Shown here piece after piece: positions 17,223-26,235 of a stretch of 64,000 bases of DNA. Numbering within the stretch: position 1 is the stretch's first letter; every line of letters starts with the position of its first letter. The notes under the pieces were generated by a model. That model worked only from the letters and a program-made list of their open reading frames with translations. It was not told where the DNA came from and did not search any database. The position numbers and the translations under genes are program-made. Source of the DNA: Treponema sp. (GTDB lineage Bacteria > Spirochaetota > Spirochaetia > Treponematales > Treponemataceae); assembly GCA_016288205.1 (NCBI GenBank), contig JAEEYO010000054.1, positions 109,589 through 173,588 on the forward strand, given 5' to 3'.

Positions 17223-18530
17223 ATGATTAAGAGAACAGGACACGCGGACCTCCCGCTTCACTACGGCACTGTACCGAAATGGCTTGCCGACAGGATGCGT
17301 GATTTGGGGACGGAAATTGTAGAGGCACTTCTCATTGAATACGGACGGAAAGAAGTGCTCGTAAGACTCAGCGACCCGCTTTGGTTTCAGTCACTGGGAG
17401 CAGTTCTTGGCATGGACTGGCACTCATCCGGAATCACCACAAGCGTCATGTATGCTTTGAAACGCGGAATCAACGCAAGGGCGAGGGATTTCGGACTTTA
17501 TATCTGCGGAGGACGGGGAAAATACTCAAGACGCACGCCGGAGGAGCTTCTGATGCTCGCAGGACAAACTGGACTTCCCGGAGATGATTTAGTGAGGGCA
17601 AGCAAACTTTCGGCGAAGATTGACAATACGGCGGTGCAGGACGGATTTCAGCTCTACCAGCACAATTTCATCCTGAGCGTGGAGGGTGACTGGAGCGTAG
17701 TGCAGCAGGGGATGAATCCTGACTCAAAGATGGCGAGAAGATACCACTGGTGCTCCGAGGGTCTGAGGTCTTTTGTCGAGGAACCGCACTCAGGAATCAC
17801 GGGAGAAAATCAGGGGGAGATTCTGAACCTGACGGACGCAAAGGCAAGCCCCACCCGCTCGTCAATCCTTGAGCTCTCGCACGAAAAACCGGATATGGTG
17901 CTCAGGGAACTCGGCGACATACAGAGGCTCGGAAATCCAAACGCAAAAAAAGAAAAGGATTTACAGCTCGACCTTTTTGCGGAAGAAAATGCGATGACGA
18001 AATCAAGGGCGGAAGAGGAATGGGAAAGGCAGATTGTCTTAGACGACGGAAGCCGCAACTGCATCATGCCGACTCACCACGAGGTTTTGCCCGAGGACGT
18101 GAACCTGAAAAGACTCGGAGGAGTTCTTGCCGCATCCTACGCGACAAAGCCTGAGAACTTTGAGTCCCTGCTCCTCACCCCCGGACTGGGACCGCGCACA
18201 TTGCAGTCACTCACTTTGGTAAGCGAGGTAATCCACGGAACCCCGAGCAGATTCCGAGACCCCGCAAGATTCAGTTTCGCCCACGGTGGAAAAGACGGAC
18301 ATCCCTTCCCGGTGCCGACGAAAATCTATGACGAAAGCATTCGCATTTTGGGGGAGTCCATAGAAAAATCCAAGCTGGGCTACAAGGACAAATCCGACTG
18401 CCTGAGACGGCTCCACGACACCGCGCTTGCCATAGAGGAGCACTGTTCCCCCGAAGCCGACTTTGATGCGACGATCGCAAGGGAAAGAGCGCACTCAAAG
18501 GAATGGGGCGGCAGAACCGTGGGAGACTGA
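17223..18530 (+). CDS. DUF763 family protein
   Basis: 435 residues. The N-terminus (MIKRTGHADLPLHYGTVPKWLADRM) and blocks such as LSDPLWFQSLGAVLGMDWHSSGITTS and SYATKPENFESLLLTPGLGPRTLQSLTLVSEVIHG match the DUF763 family found in archaea and scattered bacteria. The segment LLLTPGLGPRTLQSLTLVSE has the shape of a helix-hairpin-helix, so a nucleic-acid role is plausible but not established. The start at 17223 (or the ATG at 17220) follows from the promoter. A short run of charged residues at 258-290 varies from the usual family spacing. Confidence 0.8.
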   Translation: MIKRTGHADLPLHYGTVPKWLADRMRDLGTEIVEALLIEYGRKEVLVRLSDPLWFQSLGAVLGMDWHSSGITTSVMYALKRGINARARDFGLYICGGRGKYSRRTPEELLMLAGQTGLPGDDLVRASKLSAKIDNTAVQDGFQLYQHNFILSVEGDWSVVQQGMNPDSKMARRYHWCSEGLRSFVEEPHSGITGENQGEILNLTDAKASPTRSSILELSHEKPDMVLRELGDIQRLGNPNAKKEKDLQLDLFAEENAMTKSRAEEEWERQIVLDDGSRNCIMPTHHEVLPEDVNLKRLGGVLAASYATKPENFESLLLTPGLGPRTLQSLTLVSEVIHGTPSRFRDPARFSFAHGGKDGHPFPVPTKIYDESIRILGESIEKSKLGYKDKSDCLRRLHDTALAIEEHCSPEADFDATIARERAHSKEWGGRTVGD

Positions 18531-18555
18531 GAAGCGTCATGTCAGAGACTTTCGA

Positions 18556-20214
18556 CTACTCAGCCGCATAAACTTTTTTACCTCCTATATATGTCTCAAG
18601 AACCTTCGTGCCCATGATCTCATCAGGAGTGGCCTCAAGAATCGGTGTGTCGATTACGACCAGATCAGCAAGCTTTCCAACCTCAACGGAACCAAGCTTG
18701 TCCTCGTCATTGGAAAAATACGCGCTGTTCATTGTCCACATTATCAATGCCTGGTTCGGCGTGATTCTGTGCTCGGGGCCATGAACCTTTCCGTCAAGAT
18801 GGATTCTTGTCACCGCCTTGCTCATTCCAATAAACGGATTGCAGTCCACGACAGGAAAGTCAGTGCTTCCTCCGCAGATGATTCCGTTCTTAAAATACCA
18901 TCCGGCAGGCTGGTTCAGTTCCTTCTTCTCCGCATCAAGCAGGCTCTCCTCGCCCATCGTTCCCATGATCGTAGGCTGCAGTGTAACAGGTACATTCATC
19001 GCCTTGAACTTCGGAAGCATGTCATCGTGGGGGAACACGGCATGAATCAGATAGTTGCGGTTCTTGAGGTTGTCCTTAACCTTTCCGCCCTTCTCAAACG
19101 CATCAAGGCAAACGTCCATGCAAGCGTCCCCGATGGTATGGACTCCGACCTGCCAGTTATACTTTGCCGCATACTCACAAACCTGTGTCATTTCCTCGGA
19201 AGTGATTGTCGTGTATCCGCGTGTCTCGGGCATGTGCTCATAGTTCTTGCGCATGTAGGCCGTACCAGTCGCAGGGATTCCGTCAAGCGTGACTTTTATT
19301 CCATTGAGCTTGAGCATATCGTTTCCGAATCCCGTCACACATGCCATTTCATAAATGCGGTTGAGGTGATAGGGAATGTCACCTATGGCCTTGTCAAGAT
19401 AGAACATCATGTTGTCGCGGTAGGTAAGCCTGCCCTGCTTCAATGCCTGCAAATACGCGCGCATACAGTCCCACGTCATATTGCAGTCTATGACCGACGT
19501 AAGCCCCTTGCTGTTCAAGTGATGGCCCATCTGCTCGATCAGGTCCACCAGCTCGTCCTCGGTAAAAGGTGGAAAGATTTTTTCCACCAGATCCATCGCG
19601 GAATTCTCATACAGCCATCCGTCCAGCTCTCCGTTCTCGGAATGACCGATGATTCCTCCGTCGGGGTTCGGCGAGTCCTTCGTAACTCCTGCAAGCTCAA
19701 GGGCCTTTGAGTTCGCGACTATGCAATGACAGCATGAGCGCTTTATGAAAATCGGATTTTCAGTCGAAATAGCGTCAAGGTCCTTTATGGTCGGCTTCTT
19801 TCCGTCCGTAAACTGAAGCTCATTGAACGCGGTTCCCTTGATCCATTTTCCGGGCGCTGTCTTTGAGGCTCGATCCTGTAAAAGACCCGTCATCTCCTCA
19901 AGGGATGTGCAGTCCTTGAGAGCTACGTTCGGCAAATCCATCGCCGCAAACATGGCGTGCATGTGGGAATCAATCAGTCCGGGAATCACGGTCTTTCCCT
20001 TCACGTCATCCACAAGAGTTTTCTCGCCGATAAAAGATTTGTCCAAGCCCTCTCCCACGCCGATGATTTTTCCGTCCTTCACCGCGACAAAACCGTTCTG
20101 GATAACCGTAAAATCATACTTTCCGTTTTGGATTTCCGGGATTGTCAAATCCACAGTATAAATCCTCGCGTTGCAGATCACCAGGTCCGCATAAGGATAC
20201 CATGTCTTGCTCAT
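18556..20214 (-). CDS. YtcJ-like amidohydrolase-3 family protein
   Basis: 552 residues. It has the TIM-barrel amidohydrolase layout with a small N-terminal beta sandwich: PGLIDSHMHA (about 80-89), VGVHTIGDA, IHAVFPH, GGSTDFPV, and the C-terminal GSVEVGKLADLVVID closing the sandwich. The family includes YtcJ/NfdA-type N-formyl amide and other amide hydrolases. It is the last gene of the transporter operon, so it probably acts on the imported compound or a derivative. A GGAGG site precedes the ATG. Confidence 0.82.
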   Translation of the reverse strand: MSKTWYPYADLVICNARIYTVDLTIPEIQNGKYDFTVIQNGFVAVKDGKIIGVGEGLDKSFIGEKTLVDDVKGKTVIPGLIDSHMHAMFAAMDLPNVALKDCTSLEEMTGLLQDRASKTAPGKWIKGTAFNELQFTDGKKPTIKDLDAISTENPIFIKRSCCHCIVANSKALELAGVTKDSPNPDGGIIGHSENGELDGWLYENSAMDLVEKIFPPFTEDELVDLIEQMGHHLNSKGLTSVIDCNMTWDCMRAYLQALKQGRLTYRDNMMFYLDKAIGDIPYHLNRIYEMACVTGFGNDMLKLNGIKVTLDGIPATGTAYMRKNYEHMPETRGYTTITSEEMTQVCEYAAKYNWQVGVHTIGDACMDVCLDAFEKGGKVKDNLKNRNYLIHAVFPHDDMLPKFKAMNVPVTLQPTIMGTMGEESLLDAEKKELNQPAGWYFKNGIICGGSTDFPVVDCNPFIGMSKAVTRIHLDGKVHGPEHRITPNQALIMWTMNSAYFSNDEDKLGSVEVGKLADLVVIDTPILEATPDEIMGTKVLETYIGGKKVYAAE

Positions 20215-20232
20215 AAGTCAACCTCCGTTTTC

Positions 20233-20835
20233 TTATCTGTTAAATTTAAGTCCCGCCATGCAGCAAATGACTTCCGCAATTTTTTCCTTGGGCAATGACT
20301 CGCTGTTAAGCATCATGTCCCGGTACTTCATGGAGGAAAAGCTCACGCCCGTATGACGCTTGTAAAAGTCACTCCGTCCTCCGTCCACGCGCACAATGTA
20401 GTCGTCAATCTTATCAGGTCTTATCTCCAGCTGCTCCATGCAGAAATTCTTCCTGACCTGAATGGGAGCATAAATATGCACGCTGAAAAGATTTTTTTTC
20501 TTTGCCTTGTGCAGAATGTAATCCGAGCAGCGTCCGACTATCACGCAATTCTGCTTTTCGGCAAGCTCACGGATAGCCTCTTCCTCCGCCTCGAAAATTC
20601 TGTCCTGCTTTACGGCATCCCCGATTCCAAGCGGATACATCATCCTGTCATAGGCAGAAAGCGGCTTCTCATCCATCTGAAGAAACTCTTCTATAGGAAT
20701 ACCGGCCTTTTCCACAGCGGCGTCAATAATGTCCCGGTCAAGATACTCATACCCCATTTTGTCCGCCACGATTTTTGCGATGGGACGACCCATGCTGCCG
20801 AATTCCCTGGTTATTGTTATAGCATTTGTTTCCAT
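20233..20835 (-). CDS. Cytidylate kinase-like protein
   Basis: 200 residues of the cytidylate-kinase-like family (AITITREFGSMGRPIAKIVADKMGYEYLDRDII). The P-loop position reads REFGSMGRPIA, the family's usual relaxed form, followed by YDRMMYPLG and a C-terminal DGGRSDFYKRHTG segment. Unlike Cmk it is unlinked to aroA or rpsA. It sits between the binding-protein gene and the amidohydrolase, suggesting phosphorylation of an unknown metabolite linked to the transporter. Confidence 0.75.
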   Translation of the reverse strand: METNAITITREFGSMGRPIAKIVADKMGYEYLDRDIIDAAVEKAGIPIEEFLQMDEKPLSAYDRMMYPLGIGDAVKQDRIFEAEEEAIRELAEKQNCVIVGRCSDYILHKAKKKNLFSVHIYAPIQVRKNFCMEQLEIRPDKIDDYIVRVDGGRSDFYKRHTGVSFSSMKYRDMMLNSESLPKEKIAEVICCMAGLKFNR

Positions 20836-20885
20836 ATCTGCGCTCCATAACGAGGACTCCCTTCACGAAGTCCCCGCCGAGATTC

Positions 20886-21992
20886 TCATTTGTGTGAGTT
20901 CTTGTAAATCTTTGACCGGAACTGATATGCGGCAAGATCAGCGTCGATCGCATCATAATCCAAATCCTTCGTGACGAAATCATTGGTATAATATGTGTCC
21001 GCATCAAGAGCCTCCGCCAAAGCGCCTCCGTCCACAAGATTTTGGATTGTCTGCTTTACTACCGCCATGTCATAGAATCCGATGTTCTTTGACTCGATGT
21101 TCGCCTTGGCCACCTCAGGGTCTATGCCCAGCATGCCGCTCACATTTCCCTTTATGGAGCCGACTGCCCCCTCCCAAGAGACCTCGATCGACGGATAACG
21201 CGCAAGGACGATGTCAGCCACGACCTCAGGATTCGCATAGCACACATACATTGACTTCTGCACGGCCTTCACGAACTTTTTTACAAGCTCGGGATTCTTA
21301 TCAAGAAAATCCGTGTTGACCCAAAGCGAATTCGCAATCTGAGGAAGAACGTCGTTTCCACTCAAGTAGCCCCAGTCATATCCCATGCCCTGACACATAT
21401 AGTACTCAGAAAGCCATGTCGCCATTACAGGAACCTGTCCCCTGGCCAAAGCCTCATACTCCGCCGATCCATAGGAAATGTATTTTACGGTGGAAGTGTC
21501 AACTCCTGCCGCCGCAAGAATCGGATTGAAAATAACATCGAAAGTGTCCGTAATCGCGCCGATGTTCTTTCCCTGAATTTTCTCGAAGCTGTCAACGCCG
21601 AAATCCTTGTTGTACGCAAATCCGAACATATTGCAGCTGACGGTATTCACCACGGCCTTGAGATTCGTGGCACCCGCGGCGATGGAAGTCAATCCGACTG
21701 ACGGAGAGAATCCGCCGAAATCAGCCTGTCCGCTTGCGAGCATCTTGGGATCGGATCCGTCGGTACACTCAATCATCTCAACTTTGATTCCCTCCTGCTC
21801 AAAATATCCGAGTCCATCTCCAGCATAGAGCCAGCACAAATCAAGGGATGCGAGGGCCGTTGGTGAGACCATCCTTACCGTGGTAAGTTTCGCTGATGAT
21901 GAAGCTCCGTTTTTATTGCATCCGGTGAGTGCCATGAGCATTGCCGCTCCCAAAACTAACGCAAACCACTTCTGTACTACTGTTTCCTTCAT
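20886..21992 (-). CDS. ABC transporter substrate-binding lipoprotein (NMT1/SsuA-like)
   Basis: 368 residues with lipobox ALTGC (Cys25). The body fits the NMT1/TauA/SsuA/ThiY class: VRMVSPTALASLDLCWLYAGDGLGYFEQEGIKVEMIECTDG, ASGQADFGGFSPSVG, FDVIFNPILAAAGVD. This class binds alkanesulfonates, nitrate, pyrimidine precursors or similar small molecules. It is the only binding protein among two ATPases and two permeases of the same operon, so one receptor probably serves a heteromeric transporter. Confidence 0.88.
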   Translation of the reverse strand: MKETVVQKWFALVLGAAMLMALTGCNKNGASSSAKLTTVRMVSPTALASLDLCWLYAGDGLGYFEQEGIKVEMIECTDGSDPKMLASGQADFGGFSPSVGLTSIAAGATNLKAVVNTVSCNMFGFAYNKDFGVDSFEKIQGKNIGAITDTFDVIFNPILAAAGVDTSTVKYISYGSAEYEALARGQVPVMATWLSEYYMCQGMGYDWGYLSGNDVLPQIANSLWVNTDFLDKNPELVKKFVKAVQKSMYVCYANPEVVADIVLARYPSIEVSWEGAVGSIKGNVSGMLGIDPEVAKANIESKNIGFYDMAVVKQTIQNLVDGGALAEALDADTYYTNDFVTKDLDYDAIDADLAAYQFRSKIYKNSHK

Positions 21993-22037
21993 AATTAACC
22001 TCCATTATGATTTTTTTTCAGAAGTTCATTTTTATAT

Positions 22038-22820
22038 TCACATGCCCTTGGTCGTATGCTTTTCTATAAAACCGATGATTCCATACAAAAGCATTCCAAA
22101 GACAATCACATAAATAAGACAGGCAAATGCCTCCGCCGTTTTTGAAAGCCCGAGCAGCTTCTTAATCTGATTTCCGAGTCCTCCGTCACCGCCGCACAAC
22201 TCAGCAGCCACACCAGCGATCATCGCAAGCACACTCGCAAGCTTTATGCCGTTCAGAATGTCGGGCATCGCATCACGGAACATGCAGTGACGGTACAGCT
22301 GGAACTTGGTCGCCTTCATGGATTTCATAAGCTCGATTCTTGTCGGGTCAACATTCGCGAATCCCACGCAGGCATTCATGTTCACGATCGGAAAGCACTG
22401 GATCACCACCGTAAGAATCTTCGGGGCGGGTCCTGTTCCCATTGTCACAAGAAGAAGCGGAACAAGGGTCACCATCGGCACACAACAGAAAACGACGATG
22501 ATGGGTGTCAGTGCCGTCGAGAGAATCCTTGAGTTGGTAAGAATCAAAGCGAGCGCAAGACCAATTATCACGGCAAGGACATAACCGGCTATGATGTTGA
22601 GACATGTGCTTCCAAGGTACGGAAGATTCTGCCTCATATTAGAAAAGAACGCGGTGATAATGGAGACAGGTTTCGGAAGCTTCCATTCGGGAATATTCTT
22701 TGCCACGCAGTTCAGCTGCCACACTCCGAGCAGAATTACGATGAGCATGACAGGAGCCAGCGCATACAGGATTCTGTTCATCACGGCAACGGTCTTTGTA
22801 TTATCCGGTTTCTGATACAT
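22038..22820 (-). CDS. ABC transporter permease (TauC/SsuC-like), second
   Basis: 260 residues with about six transmembrane helices and the EAA loop of binding-protein-dependent permeases (ELMKSMKATKFQLYRHCMFRDAMPDILNGIKLASVLAMIAGVAAEL). It is similar in plan to the permease at 23672-24424 but clearly divergent, so the membrane domain is probably a heterodimer. A GGAGG site lies before the ATG. Sits between the second ATPase and the binding protein. Confidence 0.88.
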   Translation of the reverse strand: MYQKPDNTKTVAVMNRILYALAPVMLIVILLGVWQLNCVAKNIPEWKLPKPVSIITAFFSNMRQNLPYLGSTCLNIIAGYVLAVIIGLALALILTNSRILSTALTPIIVVFCCVPMVTLVPLLLVTMGTGPAPKILTVVIQCFPIVNMNACVGFANVDPTRIELMKSMKATKFQLYRHCMFRDAMPDILNGIKLASVLAMIAGVAAELCGGDGGLGNQIKKLLGLSKTAEAFACLIYVIVFGMLLYGIIGFIEKHTTKGM

Positions 22821-22837
22821 TTTGATTCCTCCTCTTT

Positions 22838-23635
22838 CTAAATTACATCCCTCAAATCCACTTTTCCAATCAAGTCCTCAATCTGATTGCAGTACCTGAT
22901 GAACTTCGGACTCCGCTGCAAGCTCAACGAACGCTCCTCGCCAAAATCAATTTTGACCTCCGCCTTTACGTGGCCGGGATTCGCCTGCATCACATAGATT
23001 CTCTGGCTCATCAGGACAGCCTCGGCAACATTGTGGGTGATGAAGATTATTGTCATGCCGGTCTTTTTCCAGATTGAAAGCATCTCCATGTTCAGTTTCT
23101 CGCGGGTCTCGTCATCAAGCGCACCGAAGGGCTCGTCCATCATAAGCATCTGGGGATTGTGCACCATTGCGCGAATCACTCCAATTCTCTGCGCCGTTCC
23201 CCCGGATATTTGATTCGGATAGGCGTTACCTATTTCCGTCAGTCCAGTCACCTCAAGCAAATCCTCAACATGACGCACATGCTCGGCATCCATCATTCCA
23301 TACACTCTCAGCGGAAGATAGAGGTTCTGCCGGACAGTCAGCCACGGATAAAGATTGGGCAGCTGAAAAATGAACCCGAGTTTTTTGACGAAGTTTTGTC
23401 CTATCTCCTTTTTGTTGTCGTATTCAAATCCGTCCACAATGATTTTTCCGCTCGTCGGTTTTATGATGTCATCTATCATGCGGATAATCGTGGACTTGCC
23501 GCATCCGCTCGGACCGACAATCGAAACAAATTCTCCCGGGGCAAATTCCATGTTCACATCATCAAGGGCAACAATCTCCTGTCTGCGTGAATAAAACTTC
23601 TTGCCTATATGCTCAATCCTGATTTTTGGTTCCAT
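22838..23635 (-). CDS. ABC transporter ATP-binding protein (TauB/SsuB-like), second
   Basis: 265 residues. Walker A GPSGCGKST, Q-loop FIFQLPNLYPWLTV, signature ISGGTAQRIG, Walker B LMMDEPFGALDDETR and the switch His in FITHNVAEAV are all present. The signature reads SGGTA rather than SGGMR/SGGQ. The ATG at 23635 is preferred over one at 23650 because GAGG lies 5 nt upstream of it. Pairs with the ATPase at 24421-25233. Confidence 0.88.
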   Translation of the reverse strand: MEPKIRIEHIGKKFYSRRQEIVALDDVNMEFAPGEFVSIVGPSGCGKSTIIRMIDDIIKPTSGKIIVDGFEYDNKKEIGQNFVKKLGFIFQLPNLYPWLTVRQNLYLPLRVYGMMDAEHVRHVEDLLEVTGLTEIGNAYPNQISGGTAQRIGVIRAMVHNPQMLMMDEPFGALDDETREKLNMEMLSIWKKTGMTIIFITHNVAEAVLMSQRIYVMQANPGHVKAEVKIDFGEERSLSLQRSPKFIRYCNQIEDLIGKVDLRDVI

Positions 23636-23671
23636 ATCAACCTCGCTCATTTTCTTTGTTCCACGATGAGA

Positions 23672-24424
23672 CTACTTCCATCTCATCACCAGATGTTCCA
23701 ATGTCGCGACAATCTCAAACAGCACGACCCCGACAGCAGCGGCAATTACGATTGTGGCAAACGCGCTTGATGTCGCAGTGAATGACGCATAGATTGAAAC
23801 CCTGTAACCCAGGCCTCCCTGTCCCACCGATATGTCCGCTCCCATTGAGGCGATGGTTCCAAGAATGCATCCAAGCTCCATGCCCGTAAAAACTTGTGGC
23901 AGCGCATGAGGGAAGGTCGCGTGGAAAAAAATCTTCCAGCGGGAACATCCCATTGACTTAAGCACAAGGACATTTTTCTCCGGCGGATTTGAAAAACCGA
24001 CAAGACTGTTCAGCGCAATGACCGGAGTAACCTGCAGGACGATTACAAGAATCTTGAGCATTGACGAGGCTCCCATGTTCAGCTTGAAAATAGGAACCAG
24101 CGTGGACATCGGCGTAATCATAAGGATGATGAGAAGCGGAGTCACGGATTTCGTCACGAGCTTGAACTGCGAGCACAATGCGGCGATTATGAATCCTGCG
24201 GGAACCGCAAGCAGATAGCCGATGAAAATATTCTTTACGGAAATGCAAAGGTCCTTGAAAATCACGCTCGTAAAATTCTCCCTGAGCGAATGCCAGATTC
24301 CAGACGGCGCGGGAAAAAACTTCTCGGAAATCTGAAATCCCCTCACGCAAAGTTCCCACAGCACGAGGATTATGGCAACGGCAATTAACGGGGCTATAAT
24401 ATTCGTCACTCTTCGCATAATCAT
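23672..24424 (-). CDS. ABC transporter permease (TauC/SsuC-like), first
   Basis: 250 residues with about six transmembrane helices and an EAA loop (VLKSMGCSRWKIFFHATFPHALPQVFTGMELGCILGTIASMGADISVG). Its ATG overlaps the stop of the first ATPase (ATGA). The conserved EAA Gly is retained (SMGCSRW). Confidence 0.88.
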   Translation of the reverse strand: MIMRRVTNIIAPLIAVAIILVLWELCVRGFQISEKFFPAPSGIWHSLRENFTSVIFKDLCISVKNIFIGYLLAVPAGFIIAALCSQFKLVTKSVTPLLIILMITPMSTLVPIFKLNMGASSMLKILVIVLQVTPVIALNSLVGFSNPPEKNVLVLKSMGCSRWKIFFHATFPHALPQVFTGMELGCILGTIASMGADISVGQGGLGYRVSIYASFTATSSAFATIVIAAAVGVVLFEIVATLEHLVMRWK

Positions 24425-25233
24425 TTCACCTCCTGAACAAAAGTCCTCTTTTCATGCACGCAAGAATTCAATTCGTCTGAGAGCCCAATGTATTTTTTGT
24501 TCTCTCCCAGTTCCGCAAATCTTTCCTCATACGGAATGTCCACGGCAATCTCACGAACAAGGGATCCGGGCGCGGAAGAAAGAACAAGAACCCTTTGTGA
24601 AAGCAGCAGTGCCTCAGGTACGCTGTTAGTCACCATAACGACCGTCTTCCCCTGTTCCTTCCAAATCTTCAGAAGCTCAATCCCAAGGATTTTTCTTGTA
24701 ATCGCATCAAGCGCGCCAAACGGCTGGTCAAGAAGCAGAATCTTCGGATTGTGGACAAAGGCCCTTGCAAAAGCACAACGCTGACGCATACCGCCGGACA
24801 ACTCATGCGGATAACAGTTTCTGTATTTCTCAAGACCCGTAAGCTCAAGCATTTTGTTTGTCTGCCCAGTCACGTCAATTTCCTTTTTCAGCCCGAAAAT
24901 ATTGATTGGAGTCTGGATGTTTTTTTCAACTGTCTTCCATTCAAAAAGGTTGTCGCTTTGAAAAGCAATTCCAAGCTGACGGAGCATATCAGAACTCACG
25001 GATTTTTTTTCTGAAGTATTCTTTCCAAAAAAATTCACGCGGCCTGATGTCGGAATTTCCGTCGTCCCCAAAAGTCTCAGCAAAGAAGATTTGCCGCAGC
25101 CAGTCGGTCCCATGACGCATACAAACTCCCCCTCGTCAACAGAAAAATTTATATCGCTCAGAATATGCGTGATTCCTGTCTTCTGCTTTTTTTCGAGGCA
25201 AACATTTTCCAGCTTAAAAACACTTGTTCCCAT
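24421..25233 (-). CDS. ABC transporter ATP-binding protein (TauB/SsuB-like), first
   Basis: 270 residues, first gene of the operon. Walker A GPTGCGKSS, Q-loop AFQSDNLFEWKTV, signature LSGGMRQRCA and Walker B LLLDQPFGALDAITR, where the usual catalytic Glu is Gln (LLDQP). The switch position reads VTNSVPEAL with Asn instead of His. Both changes suggest weak or no hydrolysis by this subunit, with the other ATPase supplying the active site. The start at 25233 (MGTSVFKLE) has AGGGG upstream. An earlier in-frame ATG lies inside the terminator hairpin and is rejected. Confidence 0.87.
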   Translation of the reverse strand: MGTSVFKLENVCLEKKQKTGITHILSDINFSVDEGEFVCVMGPTGCGKSSLLRLLGTTEIPTSGRVNFFGKNTSEKKSVSSDMLRQLGIAFQSDNLFEWKTVEKNIQTPINIFGLKKEIDVTGQTNKMLELTGLEKYRNCYPHELSGGMRQRCAFARAFVHNPKILLLDQPFGALDAITRKILGIELLKIWKEQGKTVVMVTNSVPEALLLSQRVLVLSSAPGSLVREIAVDIPYEERFAELGENKKYIGLSDELNSCVHEKRTFVQEVK

Positions 25234-25250
25234 AATTTCCCCTGCGTGCA

Positions 25251-25287
25251 AAAATAAAAAAGGTGCCATTCCCGAAAGAATGACACC
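25251..25287 (-). terminator. Terminator hairpin in front of the transporter operon, possible attenuator
   Basis: On the minus strand ggtgtcattc-tttcgg-gaatggcacc (10-bp stem, one G-U) is followed by TTTTTTATTTT. It ends only 18 bp before the ATPase start codon and leaves no room for a promoter, so the operon transcript must pass through it. A second imperfect hairpin (gttcctgtt/aacagaac) lies about 50 bp upstream, between the hairpin and the sdaAA stop. This is the geometry of a leader attenuator or riboswitch, or else of partial read-through from the serine dehydratase operon. Confidence 0.75.
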
Positions 25288-25360
25288 CTTGTCCTAAGTC
25301 ACGTACAGTTTATAAAATATCGCCGTTCTGTTATTGTAAAAACAGGAACAAACGCAATCA

Positions 25361-26215
25361 CTAAATCGCGAAACTTCTTGCGGTCACAGAACCTGCGACT
25401 CCACCCGTGCCAGTCTCCTTCAGCGAGACATCCATCTTGGCACCGACGTACCTCATCGCGTCAATAATTTCATCCGCAGGAATCTTCGGCTCAATCCCCG
25501 CAAGCACCATGTCCGCACAAGAGCATGCGTTGACGGCTCCGATCACATTTCTCTTGACGCATGGAATTTCGACGAGCCCCGCAACAGGATCGCACACAAG
25601 TCCCAGAAGATTTTGCAGGGCAAATCCCACGGCATTGCATATCTGAAACTCAGAGCCTCCATAAAGATACACCAAGGCTCCCGCCGCCATTGCACTTGCA
25701 GAACCAATCTCCGCCTGGCACCCGCCTTCCGCACCGCTTATGCTCGCACGGATTGCGATGACCTGCCCGATTCCCGCAGCGACAAAAAGAGACTTGATTA
25801 TTTTCTCCTCTGAAAATTTTCCGTCCCTGTGCAAGGGAATCAGAACAGAGGGAAGAACACCGCATGAACCTGCAGTGGGGCTTGCGACTATTCTTTTCAT
25901 GCACGCATTGCTCTCCGCCATCTTCAGAGCCTCCGCAATCACATTCGAAATGAAGCCGCCACAAATAGAATTTCCATTCTCAGAATAAGACTGAAATCTT
26001 TTGCCGTCGCCGCCGGAAAGCCCGCTCCTTGAGACTAAATCTCCGTCATAATTTTCAGACGCGCTCAGCATCGCATCCCACATTTTTTTCATCCTTGCAT
26101 AAATCTTCTCTGCCGGAGCGTCACTTGAACGCATCTCATTTTGAATTACAAGATCCGGAAAGCTCAGCCCTTTTTCCCTGCACTCATTGACTATGGATTC
26201 TAGACTCTCAAACAT
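25361..26215 (-). CDS. sdaAA: L-serine dehydratase, iron-sulfur type, alpha chain
   Basis: 284 residues, the usual length for the two-subunit enzyme. It deaminates L-serine to pyruvate and ammonia using an oxygen-sensitive [4Fe-4S] cluster. The conserved blocks SPTAGSCGVLPSVLIPL, GGCQAEIGSASAMAAGAL and CDPVAGLVEIPCVKRN contain the cluster cysteines. The start has GGAGG upstream. It lies 20 bp behind sdaAB, the pair following carA on the same strand. Confidence 0.95.
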   Translation of the reverse strand: MFESLESIVNECREKGLSFPDLVIQNEMRSSDAPAEKIYARMKKMWDAMLSASENYDGDLVSRSGLSGGDGKRFQSYSENGNSICGGFISNVIAEALKMAESNACMKRIVASPTAGSCGVLPSVLIPLHRDGKFSEEKIIKSLFVAAGIGQVIAIRASISGAEGGCQAEIGSASAMAAGALVYLYGGSEFQICNAVGFALQNLLGLVCDPVAGLVEIPCVKRNVIGAVNACSCADMVLAGIEPKIPADEIIDAMRYVGAKMDVSLKETGTGGVAGSVTARSFAI

Positions 26216-26235
26216 TCTCCTGCCTCCATGCTTTC

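Noticed and set aside
20233..20835. Genuine cytidylate kinase (cmk)
   Set aside because: The sequence matches the cytidylate-kinase-like family with a relaxed P-loop, and the gene is in a transporter operon instead of the usual cmk setting.
25251..25360. TPP, purine, preQ1 or guanidine riboswitch
   Set aside because: None of the conserved cores I know could be placed; kept only as an unclassified attenuator.
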